Part shown: positions 8,700-18,153 of the stretch, one piece after another
How the letters are laid out: each line of letters opens with the position of its first letter
Numbering within the stretch: position 1 is the first letter of the stretch
Source: Haliea sp.
GTDB lineage: Bacteria; Pseudomonadota; Gammaproteobacteria; Pseudomonadales; Halieaceae
DNA length: 48,416 nt
NCBI GenBank assembly: GCA_024642265.1
Contig: JAHEBL010000017.1
Coordinates: forward strand, 1-48,416
Reading direction: 5' to 3'
Program-made: the position numbers and the translations under genes
The notes under the pieces: generated by a model
What the model was told of the DNA's origin: nothing
What the model saw: only the letters and a program-made list of their open reading frames with translations
The model's database searches: none

Positions 8700-8727
8700 T
8701 TTATACCAGACCTCAGATAGCGGTCAA
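8700..8727 (-). promoter_or_regulatory. sigma70-type promoter of hupB
   Basis: On the minus strand TTGACC (8722-8727), 16-base spacer, TATAAA (8700-8705). It would give a leader of about 190 bases before hupB. The leader includes the 13-base palindrome GGGCGTCACGCCC (8598-8610). Confidence 0.65.
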
Positions 8728-8742
8728 CATCGAAGCGGCCAG

Positions 8743-11154
8743 TTAGTGGGTATTTATCCGATTTTTTTCGTCCTGCTCGTCATCCGGGCCGGTTCCCACC
8801 GAGCCCGCGCGAAATTCCTCGTCGCTCAATGGCTGCGGCATGGACTCGAGGGCAATTGCGAGCACCTCATCTATCCATTTCACCGCGCGAATAGTCAGGT
8901 GCTCCTTGATGTTATCCGGCACTTCCTTGAGATCGCGTTCGTTCTCTTTCGGTATAATCACGGTCTTGATGCCACCGCGTCGCGCCGCGAGCAGTTTCTC
9001 CTTGAGTCCGCCAATCGGCAGCACTTCACCGCGCAGGGTGATCTCGCCGGTCATTGCGACATCAGCACGCACCGCAATGTTGGTAAGAACGGATACCAGG
9101 GCCGTGCACATCGCGACCCCTGCACTCGGCCCGTCTTTCGGCGTGGCGCCTTCGGGGACATGGAAGTGGACGTCGTGTTTTTCATGGTATCCGGCCGGAA
9201 TACCCAGCAGCTGCGACCGGCTGCGCACCACGGTGGATGCTGCCTGGATCGACTCCTGCATTACATCGCCCAGCGAACCGGTTTTCACGTAACGCCCCTT
9301 TCCTGGCAGTGCGACCGCTTCGATGGTCAGCAATTCACCTCCCACGGAGGTCCACGCCAGGCCGGTGACCTGGCCTATCTTGTTCTGCTCCTCGGCGATA
9401 CCGTAATTGTACTTTCGCACTCCCAGCAGGTCGGGCAGCATTTCGGCGCTTACGGTAGTGCCTCCACTGGATTCTCCCAGGGTGATCGCCTTGACCATCT
9501 TGCGGCAAACCTTGGCGATCTCCCTCTCCAGTGCGCGCACGCCCGCTTCACGGGTGTAATAGCGAATGATATCGAGCACTGCCTCGGAACTGATGGCCAG
9601 CTCATCCTTTTTCAGACCATTCAGCCTGATCTGCTTCGGAGACAGGTAGCGCTTGGCTATATTCAGTTTCTCGTCCTCGGTATATCCGGGGATGCGGATC
9701 ACTTCCATGCGGTCGAGCAGCGGCCCGGGAATATTCATGGTGTTTGACGTACATACAAACATCACATCGGACAGGTCGTAGTCCACCTCAAGGTAATGAT
9801 CGTTAAATGCATGGTTCTGCTCGGGATCGAGCACTTCCAGCATGGCCGATGCCGGGTCACCGCGATGGTCCATACCCATCTTGTCTATCTCGTCCAGCAG
9901 GAACAGCGGGTTCTTTACCCCGGCCTTCGCCATTTTCTGCAGCAGCTTGCCCGGCATTGAACCGATATAGGTTCTGCGGTGACCGCGGATTTCCGCCTCG
10001 TCGCGAACGCCGCCCAGGGCCATCCTCACGAACTTCCTGTTGGTCGACCGCGCAATCGATTCACCGAGGGAGGTCTTGCCCACGCCGGGGGGGCCCACCA
10101 GACATAACACCGGGCCCTTCACTTTGCGCACGCGCTTCTGCACTGCCAGGTATTCGAGAATACGATCCTTGACTTCTTCCAGGCCGTAATGGTCTTCGTT
10201 GAGGATTTTGGCGGCATTGGCGAGGTCGTGCTTGACCTTGCTCCGCTTTGACCAGGGCACACTTACCATCCAGTCGATATAACTGCGGACAACCGAGGCC
10301 TCCGCCGACATCGGCGACATCATTTTCAGCTTGCCCAGTTCTGCGAGCGCCTTTTCCCTGGCCTCTTCCGGCATCTTCGCCTCGTCGATCCGCAGCTGCA
10401 GTTCGTCAAGTTCGCTGGGAGCCTCGTCCATTTCTCCCAGTTCTTTCTGGATCGCCTTCATCTGCTCGTTGAGATAATACTCACGCTGGCTCTTTTCCAT
10501 CTGCTTCTTGACACGGCCGCGGATGCGCTTTTCGACCTGAAAAAGGTCGATCTCGGCCTCCATCAGACCCAGCAGGTGCTCGAGACGGGCGCGGATGCCC
10601 GTGATCTCCAGGATTCGCTGTTTTTCCTCGAGGTCGACACTCATGTGCGCGGCGATGGTATCTGCCAGCCTGCCGGGCTCGTCAATGCCGGTCAGCGAAG
10701 TCAGCACCTCTGCCGGCACTTTCTTGCTGAGGTTGACGTACTTTTCAAACTGGGTGATGGTGGAGCGCAGCAGGCCTTCTGCCTCGCTTTCGGGGATGTC
10801 GTCGGTGATCACCTCACGCACGCCGACTATGGCAAAATTGCCCTCGTCGTCGACGCTGTCTACGACAGCGCGGTAACCGCCTTCAACGAGCACCTTGATG
10901 GTGCCATCAGGCAATTTGAGCAACTGCAGGATGTTTGACACAGTGCCCATCTGGTAAATGTCGTCCGCCCCCGGGTCGTCGTCCGCGGCGTTGCGCTGGG
11001 CCACCAGCAGCACCTGTTTGTCATTGGCCATGGCATATTCGAGCGCCTCAATCGACTTTTCCCGCCCCACGAACAAGGGCAGCACCATGTGCGGGTACAC
11101 CACCACATCTCGCAGGGGCAGCAGGGGCAGTTCGATTACAGAGGAAGAACCCAT
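8743..11154 (-). CDS. lon: ATP-dependent protease Lon
   Basis: 803 residues from the ATG at 11154, chosen because GGAGACG lies just upstream and because the sequence from there (MGSSSVIELPLLPLRDVVVYPHMV) aligns with other Lon N-termini; a longer frame would add 13 unrelated residues. Domains in order: N-terminal substrate-recognition domain, coiled-coil, AAA+ module with Walker A GPPGVGKTS and Walker B FLLDEIDKM, and the serine protease domain with catalytic Ser677 in PKDGPSAG and Lys720 in GGLKEKLL. Lon degrades misfolded and regulatory proteins. It is preceded by a heat-shock promoter (11198-11226). Confidence 0.97.
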   Translation of the reverse strand: MGSSSVIELPLLPLRDVVVYPHMVLPLFVGREKSIEALEYAMANDKQVLLVAQRNAADDDPGADDIYQMGTVSNILQLLKLPDGTIKVLVEGGYRAVVDSVDDEGNFAIVGVREVITDDIPESEAEGLLRSTITQFEKYVNLSKKVPAEVLTSLTGIDEPGRLADTIAAHMSVDLEEKQRILEITGIRARLEHLLGLMEAEIDLFQVEKRIRGRVKKQMEKSQREYYLNEQMKAIQKELGEMDEAPSELDELQLRIDEAKMPEEAREKALAELGKLKMMSPMSAEASVVRSYIDWMVSVPWSKRSKVKHDLANAAKILNEDHYGLEEVKDRILEYLAVQKRVRKVKGPVLCLVGPPGVGKTSLGESIARSTNRKFVRMALGGVRDEAEIRGHRRTYIGSMPGKLLQKMAKAGVKNPLFLLDEIDKMGMDHRGDPASAMLEVLDPEQNHAFNDHYLEVDYDLSDVMFVCTSNTMNIPGPLLDRMEVIRIPGYTEDEKLNIAKRYLSPKQIRLNGLKKDELAISSEAVLDIIRYYTREAGVRALEREIAKVCRKMVKAITLGESSGGTTVSAEMLPDLLGVRKYNYGIAEEQNKIGQVTGLAWTSVGGELLTIEAVALPGKGRYVKTGSLGDVMQESIQAASTVVRSRSQLLGIPAGYHEKHDVHFHVPEGATPKDGPSAGVAMCTALVSVLTNIAVRADVAMTGEITLRGEVLPIGGLKEKLLAARRGGIKTVIIPKENERDLKEVPDNIKEHLTIRAVKWIDEVLAIALESMPQPLSDEEFRAGSVGTGPDDEQDEKNRINTH

Positions 11155-11197
11155 AAAACGTCTCCGGGTTGTGTAGATGATCAGGTCTTGCAACCTG

Positions 11198-11226
11198 TAG
11201 ATGGGGACGGTTTCCGGGATTGCAAG
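11198..11226 (-). promoter_or_regulatory. Heat-shock (sigma32) promoter of lon
   Basis: On the minus strand CTTGCAA (11226-11220), 13-base spacer, CCCCATCTA (11206-11198). This closely matches the sigma32 pattern CTTGAAA-N13-CCCCATNTA and sits 44 bases before the lon ATG, the position known in E. coli. Confidence 0.8.
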
Positions 11227-11265
11227 CGCCCGGCCCCATTTTGGGTCAGTTCCGCCAACAGCTCG

Positions 11266-11283
11266 CCCGGCGCGAACGCCGGG
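11266..11283 (-). terminator. UUCG-capped hairpin after clpX
   Basis: On the minus strand CCCGGCG-TTCG-CGCCGGG, an exceptionally stable tetraloop hairpin, begins 2 bases after the clpX stop. No T run follows, so it may be a 3'-stabilising or partially terminating structure rather than a full terminator. Read on the plus strand it is followed by TTTT. Confidence 0.4.
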
Positions 11284-11285
11284 TT

Positions 11286-12575
11286 TTACTCGTCAGTTGA
11301 TGCCGCCCTTGGGGTGGGCTCATTGTTCTGGTAGACCAGCAGTGGCTCGGAGTCGCCGCGTATGACGGACTCGTCGATCACCACCTTGCTGACATCGCTG
11401 CGCGATGGGATGTTGTACATGGAATCCAGCAACACACCCTCCAGAATGGAGCGCAGGCCACGGGCGCCTGTTTTGCGTTCCATGGCTTTCTCCGCGATTG
11501 CCCGCAGGCCATCCTCGCGAAAGTCGACCTCAACCCCCTCCATTTCAAACAACTTGCTGTACTGCTTGGTCAGCGCATTCTTCGGCTCGGTAAGGATTTG
11601 GACCAGCGCATCGATGTCGAGTTCCTCCAGCGTGGCAATAACCGGCAGGCGACCGACAAATTCCGGAATGAGGCCGTACTGCACCAGGTCTTCCGGCTCC
11701 AGGTCGAACAGCAGCTCACCGACATTGCGTCGCTCGTCCTTGCTCTTGACCTCGGCGGAAAAGCCTATGCCGCCCTTCTCCGACCGATTCCTGATGACCT
11801 TGTCCAGACCGGCAAATGCACCGCCACAGATGAACAGTATGTTGGAGGTATCGACCTGCAGGAACTCCTGCTGGGGATGCTTGCGGCCGCCCTGCGGGGG
11901 CACGGATGCAACGGTACCTTCGATCAGCTTGAGCAAAGCCTGCTGCACGCCCTCCCCGGATACATCACGGGTAATAGAGGGGTTGTCGGACTTGCGCGAA
12001 ATCTTGTCGATTTCATCTATGTAGACAATGCCTACCTGGGCCTTCTCCACATCGTAGTCGCACTTTTGCAGCAGTTTCTGGATGATATTCTCGACGTCCT
12101 CACCCACATAACCGGCCTCGGTCAGCGTGGTGGCATCGGCGATGGTAAAGGGCACATCCAGCAGGCGCGCGAGCGTCTCCGCCAGCAGGGTCTTGCCGCT
12201 GCCGGTCGGGCCAACCAGCAGGATATTACTCTTGCCGAGCTCGACGTCCTGGCTGCGTCCCTGGCCGTGGCGCAGGCGCTTGTAGTGGTTGTAAACCGCC
12301 ACAGACAGCACTTTCTTGGCGCGGCGCTGACCGATGACGTACTCGTCGAGAATGGCGTTGATTTCCTGTGGTACCGGGAGGCTGTCCCCGCTGGATTCGC
12401 TGCTGCTTTCCTGCACTTCCTCGCGAATGATGTCGTTGCAAAGGTCCACACATTCATCGCAGATAAACACAGACGGGCCGGCTATCAGCTTACGTACCTC
12501 ATGCTGGCTTTTGCCGCAAAAGGAACAATAAAGCAGCTTGCCGCCGTCACTGGAGTTGGTGGTTTTTTCGCTCAT
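11286..12575 (-). CDS. clpX: ATP-dependent Clp protease ATP-binding subunit ClpX
   Basis: 429 residues, the normal length. ClpX unfolds tagged substrates and feeds them to ClpP. The N-terminal zinc-binding domain has four Cys (CSFCGK and CDECVDLC, residues about 17-46). The AAA+ core has Walker A GPTGSGKT, Walker B VYIDEIDK, and the pore loop of the GYVG type in EAGYVGEDV. The C-terminal domain has the arginine-finger region [10 protein letters not shown]. It follows clpP by 161 bases and precedes lon, the usual order. Confidence 0.98.
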   Translation of the reverse strand: MSEKTTNSSDGGKLLYCSFCGKSQHEVRKLIAGPSVFICDECVDLCNDIIREEVQESSSESSGDSLPVPQEINAILDEYVIGQRRAKKVLSVAVYNHYKRLRHGQGRSQDVELGKSNILLVGPTGSGKTLLAETLARLLDVPFTIADATTLTEAGYVGEDVENIIQKLLQKCDYDVEKAQVGIVYIDEIDKISRKSDNPSITRDVSGEGVQQALLKLIEGTVASVPPQGGRKHPQQEFLQVDTSNILFICGGAFAGLDKVIRNRSEKGGIGFSAEVKSKDERRNVGELLFDLEPEDLVQYGLIPEFVGRLPVIATLEELDIDALVQILTEPKNALTKQYSKLFEMEGVEVDFREDGLRAIAEKAMERKTGARGLRSILEGVLLDSMYNIPSRSDVSKVVIDESVIRGDSEPLLVYQNNEPTPRAASTDE

Positions 12576-12736
12576 TCGGCCGCCCTACGCCCTGTGTATC
12601 AATGCCTCATCACCTTGCGTCCTACGATGATGTCTTTTACGGCTATTTGCAAGCCCCGAGGGGGCTAAAAGGTGGATAACCGGCGATTCTGCGGGCCTTT
12701 TCACAGGCCTCGCGCAGATATTCCGGGCACTTCGCG

Positions 12737-13390
12737 TCAGGCCTCTTTGCCAGCTCCGGGCAGGGCACGGCTGGTCAAAACTTCGTCAATCAGGCCGTAT
12801 TCCTTGCTCTGGGTCGCGTTCATGAAACGGTCCCGCTCGGTATCCCGCTCAATCACCTCCAGGCTCTGGCCGGTGTGCTGCGCCATCAACTCGTTGAGCC
12901 GCTGGCGAATAATCAGGATTTCCTTCGCCTGAATCTCGATATCCGTCGCCTGACCCTGGGCTCCGCCGCTGGGCTGGTGGATCATCGTGCGGGCGTTGGG
13001 CAGGCAGTAACGCTTGCCCTTGGCGCCGCCACAGAGCAAGAAAGCTCCCATGGAAGCGGCCTGGCCGATGCACATGGTGCTCACATCAGGCTTGATAAAC
13101 TGCATCGTGTCGTAAACAGACAGCCCGGCGGTGACAGAGCCACCAGGAGAGTTGATGTACAGGTGGATATCCTTGTCCGGGTTCTCGGACTCGAGGAACA
13201 GCAACTGGGCCACGATGAGGTTGGCCATGTGGTCCTCGACCGGGCCCACGACAAAAATAACGCGTTCTTTCAGCAGCCTGGAGTAGATATCGTAGGAGCG
13301 TTCACCCCGGGCGGTCTGCTCGACCACCATGGGAATCAGTCCAAGGTTATTGATTATATTCTTGTTCTGCCCGTCAAACTGAAGTGACAT
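12737..13390 (-). CDS. clpP: ATP-dependent Clp protease proteolytic subunit
   Basis: 217 residues. ClpP forms the two-ring, 14-subunit serine protease chamber used by ClpX and related unfoldases. Catalytic Ser is in [13 protein letters not shown] and His in [15 protein letters not shown], with the downstream Asp in the [10 protein letters not shown] region. The start ATG has GGGGAAGGG upstream. The gene is 62 bases after tig, consistent with one transcript tig-clpP-clpX. Confidence 0.98.
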   Translation of the reverse strand: MSLQFDGQNKNIINNLGLIPMVVEQTARGERSYDIYSRLLKERVIFVVGPVEDHMANLIVAQLLFLESENPDKDIHLYINSPGGSVTAGLSVYDTMQFIKPDVSTMCIGQAASMGAFLLCGGAKGKRYCLPNARTMIHQPSGGAQGQATDIEIQAKEILIIRQRLNELMAQHTGQSLEVIERDTERDRFMNATQSKEYGLIDEVLTSRALPGAGKEA

Positions 13391-13452
13391 GTTTCCCTTC
13401 CCCTGGTTAAGGTCGATCGAGTGTGTTGTGGCCCGCTGCCATGCGCCAGTGC

Positions 13453-14775
13453 TCAGCCTTCGCGCTGGGCCTGGGCAAGGGCGTCCTGGTAGCTGCAGGC
13501 CTTCTCAACGATATTGGCATTCTCCAGGAGTTTTTCAACCATCTGGTCTTCCAGCACCCTTGATTCCACCGCAGCGAGTTGCTCCTGGTTGGAGTAGTAG
13601 TAGTTGATAACCTCTTCCGGGTCCTGGTAAGTGGACGCCATCTCCTCGATGGTGGCACGTACCTTGTCTCCATCCGCCTTGAGTGCGAACTTGCCGACCA
13701 GTTCCGCCAGCACCAGGCCAAGGCGCACGCGTCGCTCCGCATTCTCCTTGAACATGTCATCGGGGAGCAGTGACTTCAGGTCCAGGTCTTGCCCACCGGC
13801 ACCGCCAAACTGCTGGAACATCTGGTTGCGCATTGCTTCCACCTCGCGCTGTACCAGAGCCCGCGGCACCTCCAGCGACTCATGGGCAGCGGACACGGAG
13901 TCCATTACCTGTTGCTTGATCTTGCTCTGGATAGCGTTCTTGAGCTCCCGCGCCATGTTCTCGCGCACTTCGCTGCGGAATGTCTCCAGGCCGCCTTCCT
14001 CAACGCCATACTTGGCGAAGAGTTCCTCGTTGAGCTCCGCCGGCACCAGTTCCTGCACCGCGTTCAATTTGACCTTGAACTCCACTGCCGCGCCCTTGAG
14101 CTCCTCGTTATGGTAGTCATCGGGAAAGCTCAACTGCAGGGTTTTTTCCTCTCCAGCTTTCATTCCTGCGATGCCATCTTCAAAGCCGGGAATCATACGA
14201 CCGGAGCCGAGCTCCAGATCACTGCCACTGGCAGTGCCGCCGCTGAATTCCTCGCCATCCCGGGTGCCGACATAATCAATATTGACCTTGTCGCCGCTGG
14301 CGGCAGCTCTTTCCACCGCGTCCCAGGTGCCCTGTTGCTTGCGGAACACTTCAATAATGTTGTCGACGTCGGCATCGGTGACTTCCGCTACCAGCTTCTC
14401 AACCTCGAAGCCCTTGATCTCAACCACTTCGACTTCGGGGAATACCTCGAATGTGGCGATGTATTCCAGATCCTTGCCCGCTTCCAGGTTCCTGGGTTCA
14501 ATCCTGGGCTGCCCCGCGGGCCGCAGCTTCTCCTGGATAACAGCCTCCTGGAAGGACTGGCTCATCACCTCCCCCAGGACTTCCTGGCGCACGCCGGCGC
14601 CAAAGCGCTGTTTCATGACCTTCATCGGGACCTTGCCCGGTCTGAATCCTGCAAGCTTCACATTGCCTGCGGCTTTCTGCAGTCTGTTATTGACCTCGGA
14701 CTCGATGCGCTCTGCGGGTACGCCAACGGTCAAACGACGCTCCAGGCCTGAAGTCGTCTCAATCGAAACCTGCAT
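13453..14775 (-). CDS. tig: Trigger factor
   Basis: 440 residues, typical length. Trigger factor is the ribosome-bound chaperone at the polypeptide exit tunnel. The N-terminal ribosome-binding domain includes the GFRPGKVP signature (FRK-like loop, about residues 44-51). The middle FKBP-type prolyl isomerase domain (about 150-240) contains [17 protein letters not shown] and [19 protein letters not shown] helical C-terminal chaperone domain follows. The gene lies 95 bases downstream of tRNA-Leu(UAG), an arrangement shared with Pseudomonas. Confidence 0.97.
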   Translation of the reverse strand: MQVSIETTSGLERRLTVGVPAERIESEVNNRLQKAAGNVKLAGFRPGKVPMKVMKQRFGAGVRQEVLGEVMSQSFQEAVIQEKLRPAGQPRIEPRNLEAGKDLEYIATFEVFPEVEVVEIKGFEVEKLVAEVTDADVDNIIEVFRKQQGTWDAVERAAASGDKVNIDYVGTRDGEEFSGGTASGSDLELGSGRMIPGFEDGIAGMKAGEEKTLQLSFPDDYHNEELKGAAVEFKVKLNAVQELVPAELNEELFAKYGVEEGGLETFRSEVRENMARELKNAIQSKIKQQVMDSVSAAHESLEVPRALVQREVEAMRNQMFQQFGGAGGQDLDLKSLLPDDMFKENAERRVRLGLVLAELVGKFALKADGDKVRATIEEMASTYQDPEEVINYYYSNQEQLAAVESRVLEDQMVEKLLENANIVEKACSYQDALAQAQREG

Positions 14776-14869
14776 GGTAATTCCTCTACTACAATCCGAT
14801 AGGTGTCGAACGTCGCTAGCGTCCGTTCAATGTGGGTGTACCCGGGGGCGTTTACTACCCCCTTTAATC

Positions 14870-14954
14870 TGGTGCGGAAGGAGAGACTCGAACTCTCACG
14901 CCTTGCGGCACTGGAACCTAAATCCAGCGCGTATACCAATTTCGCCACTTCCGC
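14870..14954 (-). tRNA. tRNA-Leu (anticodon UAG)
   Basis: 85 bases on the minus strand, beginning GCGGAAGTGGCG and ending with an encoded CCA. The anticodon stem-loop CTGGA-TTTAGGT-TCCAG gives anticodon TAG, and there is a long class II variable arm (TGCCGCAAGGCGTG) and a T-arm with GTTCGAGTC. The acceptor stem GCGGAAG pairs with CTTCCGC. Confidence 0.97.
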
Positions 14955-15116
14955 CGTATATGAGCGCCCTGCTGCGGGCCGACATCAAGATAGAATATCT
15001 GATAGATTATCTGCATAACCGATTGATTATTCTTGAATAATGATGGGCCTTTGCCGTTGCCGGGGGCAATCACAAGGGCGCAGATTCTGCCACAAACCCC
15101 CCCCCGGTTCAACCAC

Positions 15117-16424
15117 TTAACAGCGGGGCCGAGCCAGCAGGAATACCAGCGGCGGCGCGCCTTGCGGGGCCGCCAGCAAACCGCGCCAGCCGCGCGGCAG
15201 CAGCATCGCCTGATCCGCCACATAGGAGGCCCCCGCCACTTCCAGGCTGCCGTCCAGCACCATAAGAATCCGATAGCTCGAGCAGGCGTCGGGCCGCCAG
15301 CTAATCCCCGGCTGGATGCTAAGGCGCTGCACCTCGAAATCCGGGAAATCCGCAATCTGTTCAGCGCTGACGCCCGCTGCACTGCCAATGGACACGCTGG
15401 GCACCCCATCCGGCGGCAGCAGTCGCATCCGGGCCACGGCTGCGGGCGTGTCCCAGTGATCCTGGGTAACAACCTGCTGGGCGAAGGACAGTATCTTGCG
15501 CTCGTAACTCGCGGTCTGGAACTCGACCACGCGAACCCCATGCTGCAGCGCATGCGGCAGCAACAGCGGAATCTGTACGACGTCGCCCACCCGCAGCGGG
15601 CGCAGGGCCGTGAAGCGGTCCATCTGCTCCCGCAACTGCCTCTCCCGATCGAGGCTGGCGCTCTCCGGCGCCAGGCCCTGACCGGCGAGCGCATCAATGG
15701 ACCGCCGCTCTGCCTCATATGCGGTCACCGCTGCGAGGTAATCCAGCCGGAACTGCTCACGGTCGGGGTAACGCGCTATCTGCTGCGGATCAAAGCCATA
15801 ACGTATGCATCCAACCCCGTCGGGCCAGGCCTGCCGGTCGATGTGAGTTACCACATAGACCTCGCGCTTTGTTTCGTGCAGCTCGAAATAGAGATCCCCG
15901 AGCACGGGTTCAGCGCGCGGCTCAAGGATCTTCAGCAGCAGCAGCGGCTCGCCCGGTACTCCCGCAGCCTCAGCGGGCAACACCGCCTGTAGCCAGGGAA
16001 TCGGCACACGGACTTCCCCGCTGGCGAAATGGCATACGCCGCGCCGCTCCGCCCCGGTGTACCAGATCTCCCGCCCCCAGGGCTTGGTCACCATTTCGGT
16101 TTGCAACAGCAGCGGGCCGCGCGGGTCAACATCCAGGAGACGGTGCCGGGCTACCCAGCGCCGGTATTGTTCGAGCACCGGTAGCGGCCCATCCTCCAGC
16201 AGGGGCTGGTCGGTGACAGCAACATTGAGCACGCCGCCGCGGAGGCAGTAAATTGCGGTCAGGGCCAGCGGGGGCGCGTTCTCATGCCAGTAAGGATCGA
16301 GCTTGAACTCTACCAGCAGCAGGCCCTCGTCCCCCTGCAGAGCCGCGCGCCAGCGGGCGTAGCACGCCAGGGGCTCACCGGTCTCGCGGGTCAGTGTCCC
16401 AGTGCCAGGTGCAGCTGCCATCAT
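15117..16424 (-). CDS. Phosphomannose isomerase-like cupin protein
   Basis: 435 residues from the ATG at 16424, 7 bases after the GH84 stop. The sequence resembles type I mannose-6-phosphate isomerases: TKPWGREIWYTG early on, a probable metal-binding stretch LLLLKILEP...YFELHETKREVYVV with candidate His and Glu ligands, a helical insert (AYEAERRSIDALAGQGL), and a C-terminal cupin strand set YRILMVLDGSLEV...AMLLPRGWRG. Whether it isomerises mannose-6-phosphate or another sugar, or only binds one, cannot be told. Coupling to a GH84 glycosidase suggests amino-sugar or glycoconjugate metabolism. No signal peptide is seen. Confidence 0.6.
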   Translation of the reverse strand: MMAAAPGTGTLTRETGEPLACYARWRAALQGDEGLLLVEFKLDPYWHENAPPLALTAIYCLRGGVLNVAVTDQPLLEDGPLPVLEQYRRWVARHRLLDVDPRGPLLLQTEMVTKPWGREIWYTGAERRGVCHFASGEVRVPIPWLQAVLPAEAAGVPGEPLLLLKILEPRAEPVLGDLYFELHETKREVYVVTHIDRQAWPDGVGCIRYGFDPQQIARYPDREQFRLDYLAAVTAYEAERRSIDALAGQGLAPESASLDRERQLREQMDRFTALRPLRVGDVVQIPLLLPHALQHGVRVVEFQTASYERKILSFAQQVVTQDHWDTPAAVARMRLLPPDGVPSVSIGSAAGVSAEQIADFPDFEVQRLSIQPGISWRPDACSSYRILMVLDGSLEVAGASYVADQAMLLPRGWRGLLAAPQGAPPLVFLLARPRC

Positions 16425-16431
16425 GCCACGC

Positions 16432-17499
16432 TCAATCAGTGAGGCAGGCGGGGTCGAACTGATACTCCCCGCGCAGCCAGCCGCTGACTTCCCGGGCCGC
16501 CGGACCTGGCAGCGCCAGGTAACGCTCAGCCAGCATGCGGCAGCGCTCCTCGCCCATCCCGGACAGCCCCAAGTGCTGAAATTCACGCCGGTTGGACTGT
16601 AACTGCCGCCACGTGAGCGGGCCAATGGCCTGCTCCAGCCAATCGTCACCCGGGCCCTCGCCTTCACTGTAGAGAGCGGCCAGGCCGGCCAGTGCCGGCA
16701 GGGACAAAAGACCCTGGTTCATTTGATTGCACAGATGCCCGGTGAGCAGTGTGGCCGGCAGCGCCTCGCGTCCCGACAGGTGGTCGAGGTAGAGGAAATT
16801 GCTGCGCACGGCGCCATCATTCACCGGGTAGTTGTCCCACAGCAGCACCGGCCTGCGTAACTGGCCACAGATGCGCTCGATGTCGGACCGGCAGATGGTG
16901 TCTGAGCAGACACGGTTACCGGTCCAGAATATATCCACACCAGCCGGCAGTTCCCTGCCGAGTTGCGGCCAGTACCCGGCGGGCATCAGCCCGAAATGCT
17001 TTTCCAGCACGGGGTCAAAGGAGTAGTAGGTCGGGCACACGATCACTCTCACCCCGGGCGACCAGGCCACGACGTCTGCCACTATCTCAGCTTGTCGGCT
17101 GGCCAGCTCATCGAGATCACCGGGCATGTCATCAAACAGGATAGCCAGCAAGGGCGCCTCCAGCTCCGCCAGCCGCGCCACTTTGCGCCTGAGTTGCTCG
17201 CGCTGGACCGCCCCGTACTGCCGGTACAGGGCAAAGGGGGACAGACCGACGCCCCAGTAAACACCCTGCCGGCGGTAGGCCGCGGACAACTCCTGCAGCT
17301 GCCGCCACTCGGCGGCAGGCCAATCGCACTGCCACTGTTTGCGCAGGAAGGGGTCTGCCTTGGGACAGTAGAGACTTGTGTTCAGGCCGGCCCGGGCCAG
17401 ATAGCCGGCATAGGCGAGGCGCGTTTCAAAGGTCCACGCCCGACCGTAAAACCCCTCCAGAACGCCGGTCAGAAACCCGCTGGCTGATGGCATCGTCAC
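16432..17499 (-). CDS. GH84-family beta-N-acetylglucosaminidase
   Basis: 355 residues. The N-terminus carries the GH84 signature GVLEGFYGRAW (about 12-22), and the catalytic pair used in substrate-assisted hydrolysis appears as Asp123-Asp124 in AILFDDMPG. Further family features are CPTYYSFDP, the IFWTGNRVCSD segment that lines the active site, and the LLWDNYPVNDG motif. Members are hyaluronidases, bacterial NagJ or protein O-GlcNAcases. This protein is close to the bare catalytic domain and has no signal peptide or carbohydrate-binding module, so it is probably cytoplasmic, unusual for a polysaccharide-degrading enzyme. It is first in a two-gene unit with the cupin protein. Confidence 0.88.
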   Translation of the reverse strand: MTMPSASGFLTGVLEGFYGRAWTFETRLAYAGYLARAGLNTSLYCPKADPFLRKQWQCDWPAAEWRQLQELSAAYRRQGVYWGVGLSPFALYRQYGAVQREQLRRKVARLAELEAPLLAILFDDMPGDLDELASRQAEIVADVVAWSPGVRVIVCPTYYSFDPVLEKHFGLMPAGYWPQLGRELPAGVDIFWTGNRVCSDTICRSDIERICGQLRRPVLLWDNYPVNDGAVRSNFLYLDHLSGREALPATLLTGHLCNQMNQGLLSLPALAGLAALYSEGEGPGDDWLEQAIGPLTWRQLQSNRREFQHLGLSGMGEERCRMLAERYLALPGPAAREVSGWLRGEYQFDPACLTD

Positions 17500-17587
17500 C
17501 CCGATAGCGCTAATGGAAATAAAAACCTATTTCTATATATCAAAAAAAGCTAAAAAAACGTCCAACCGGGCATGGCAAAATGAATTT

Positions 17588-17734
17588 GTTGGGCGATACT
17601 TAAGTCGTGGTTGCCTATCCCCTGGAATAACCGGGTGGCCGCGGGAGTAAACCCAATGCTCCCTGAGGGAAGAAATTCCTTTATGTTTCACTCCTAATGG
17701 TCTTCTTGGGTCCCTTTCGGGACCCATTTTTTTT
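17588..17734 (+). ncRNA. Candidate structured intergenic small RNA
   Basis: The 300-base gap between the GH84 gene and pilZ has no convincing reading frame. On the plus strand it can fold into successive hairpins: a C-rich/G-rich stem around 17618-17640, GGGAG/CTCCC (17643-17647 with 17659-17663), AGGGAA-GAAA-TTCCTT (17666-17681), then a strong terminator (17707-17734). There is no plus-strand gene downstream for it to lead into. The 5' end is unknown; the nearest -10-like sequence is TATATA at about 17534. It is not recognised as 6S, SRP or another known RNA. Confidence 0.5.
17707..17734 (+). terminator. Rho-independent terminator of the candidate small RNA
   Basis: TGGGTCCC-TTTC-GGGACCCA (17707-17726) followed by eight T on the plus strand. 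On the minus strand no T run follows, so it does not serve pilZ. Confidence 0.9.
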
Positions 17735-17799
17735 GCGTTATTTTATTTAATATCAACTAGTTATGCGCCATACCCATAAACTACATCAAGAGTTGGGCG

Positions 17800-18153
17800 C
17801 TACATTGTGTGGGTTGGGCGATCCGAGGACAGCGAACCCGCCAGATGATTTTCAATCTTGGCGTTGGCGCTGGCATCCTGCTGGCTGAACTGCACGCCGA
17901 TACCGGCGGTGCGGTTACCCTGGGCACCCCGCGGGGTGACCCACACCACCTTTCCGGCTATCGGGATTTTCTCGGGCTCGTCCATGAGGGTGAGCAGCAT
18001 GAACACTTCATCGCCGATATCATAGGTTTTGTTGGTTGGAACGAAGAGGCCCCCGTATTGCAGAAACGGCATGTAGGCGGAATACAGCACTGCCTTGTCC
18101 TTGATGGTCAGGGACAGAATACCGTTGCGGCTGTTTTGTCGTTCGTCGTTCAT
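17800..18153 (-). CDS. pilZ: Type IV pilus assembly protein PilZ
   Basis: 117 residues. It matches the founding PilZ of Pseudomonas type IV pili: RNGILSLTIKDKAVLYSAYMP, GGLFVPTNKTYDIGDEVFML and KVVWVTPRGAQGNRTAGIGVQF. Unlike true c-di-GMP receptors it lacks the RxxxR and D/NxSxxG binding pair, as is known for this subgroup, which acts through PilB/FimX-like partners at the inner membrane. Its start overlaps the holB stop by four bases (ATGA), so it is the last gene of the mltG-tmk-holB-pilZ unit. Confidence 0.96.
   Translation of the reverse strand: MNDERQNSRNGILSLTIKDKAVLYSAYMPFLQYGGLFVPTNKTYDIGDEVFMLLTLMDEPEKIPIAGKVVWVTPRGAQGNRTAGIGVQFSQQDASANAKIENHLAGSLSSDRPTHTM

Noticed and set aside
8533-9747. 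A 404-codon plus-strand frame opposite lon
   Set aside because: It lies antisense to the conserved Lon protease domain and shows no recognisable protein pattern.
12653-12667. AGCCCC/GGGGCT hairpin between clpP and clpX as a terminator
   Set aside because: No T run follows on either strand, and clpP-clpX are normally cotranscribed.
17533-17727. A 64-codon minus-strand frame in the gap before the GH84 gene
   Set aside because: It crosses the terminator and hairpins of the candidate small RNA and has no plausible start site or family.
17707-17734. Terminator of pilZ
   Set aside because: The T run follows the hairpin only on the plus strand, whereas pilZ is on the minus strand.
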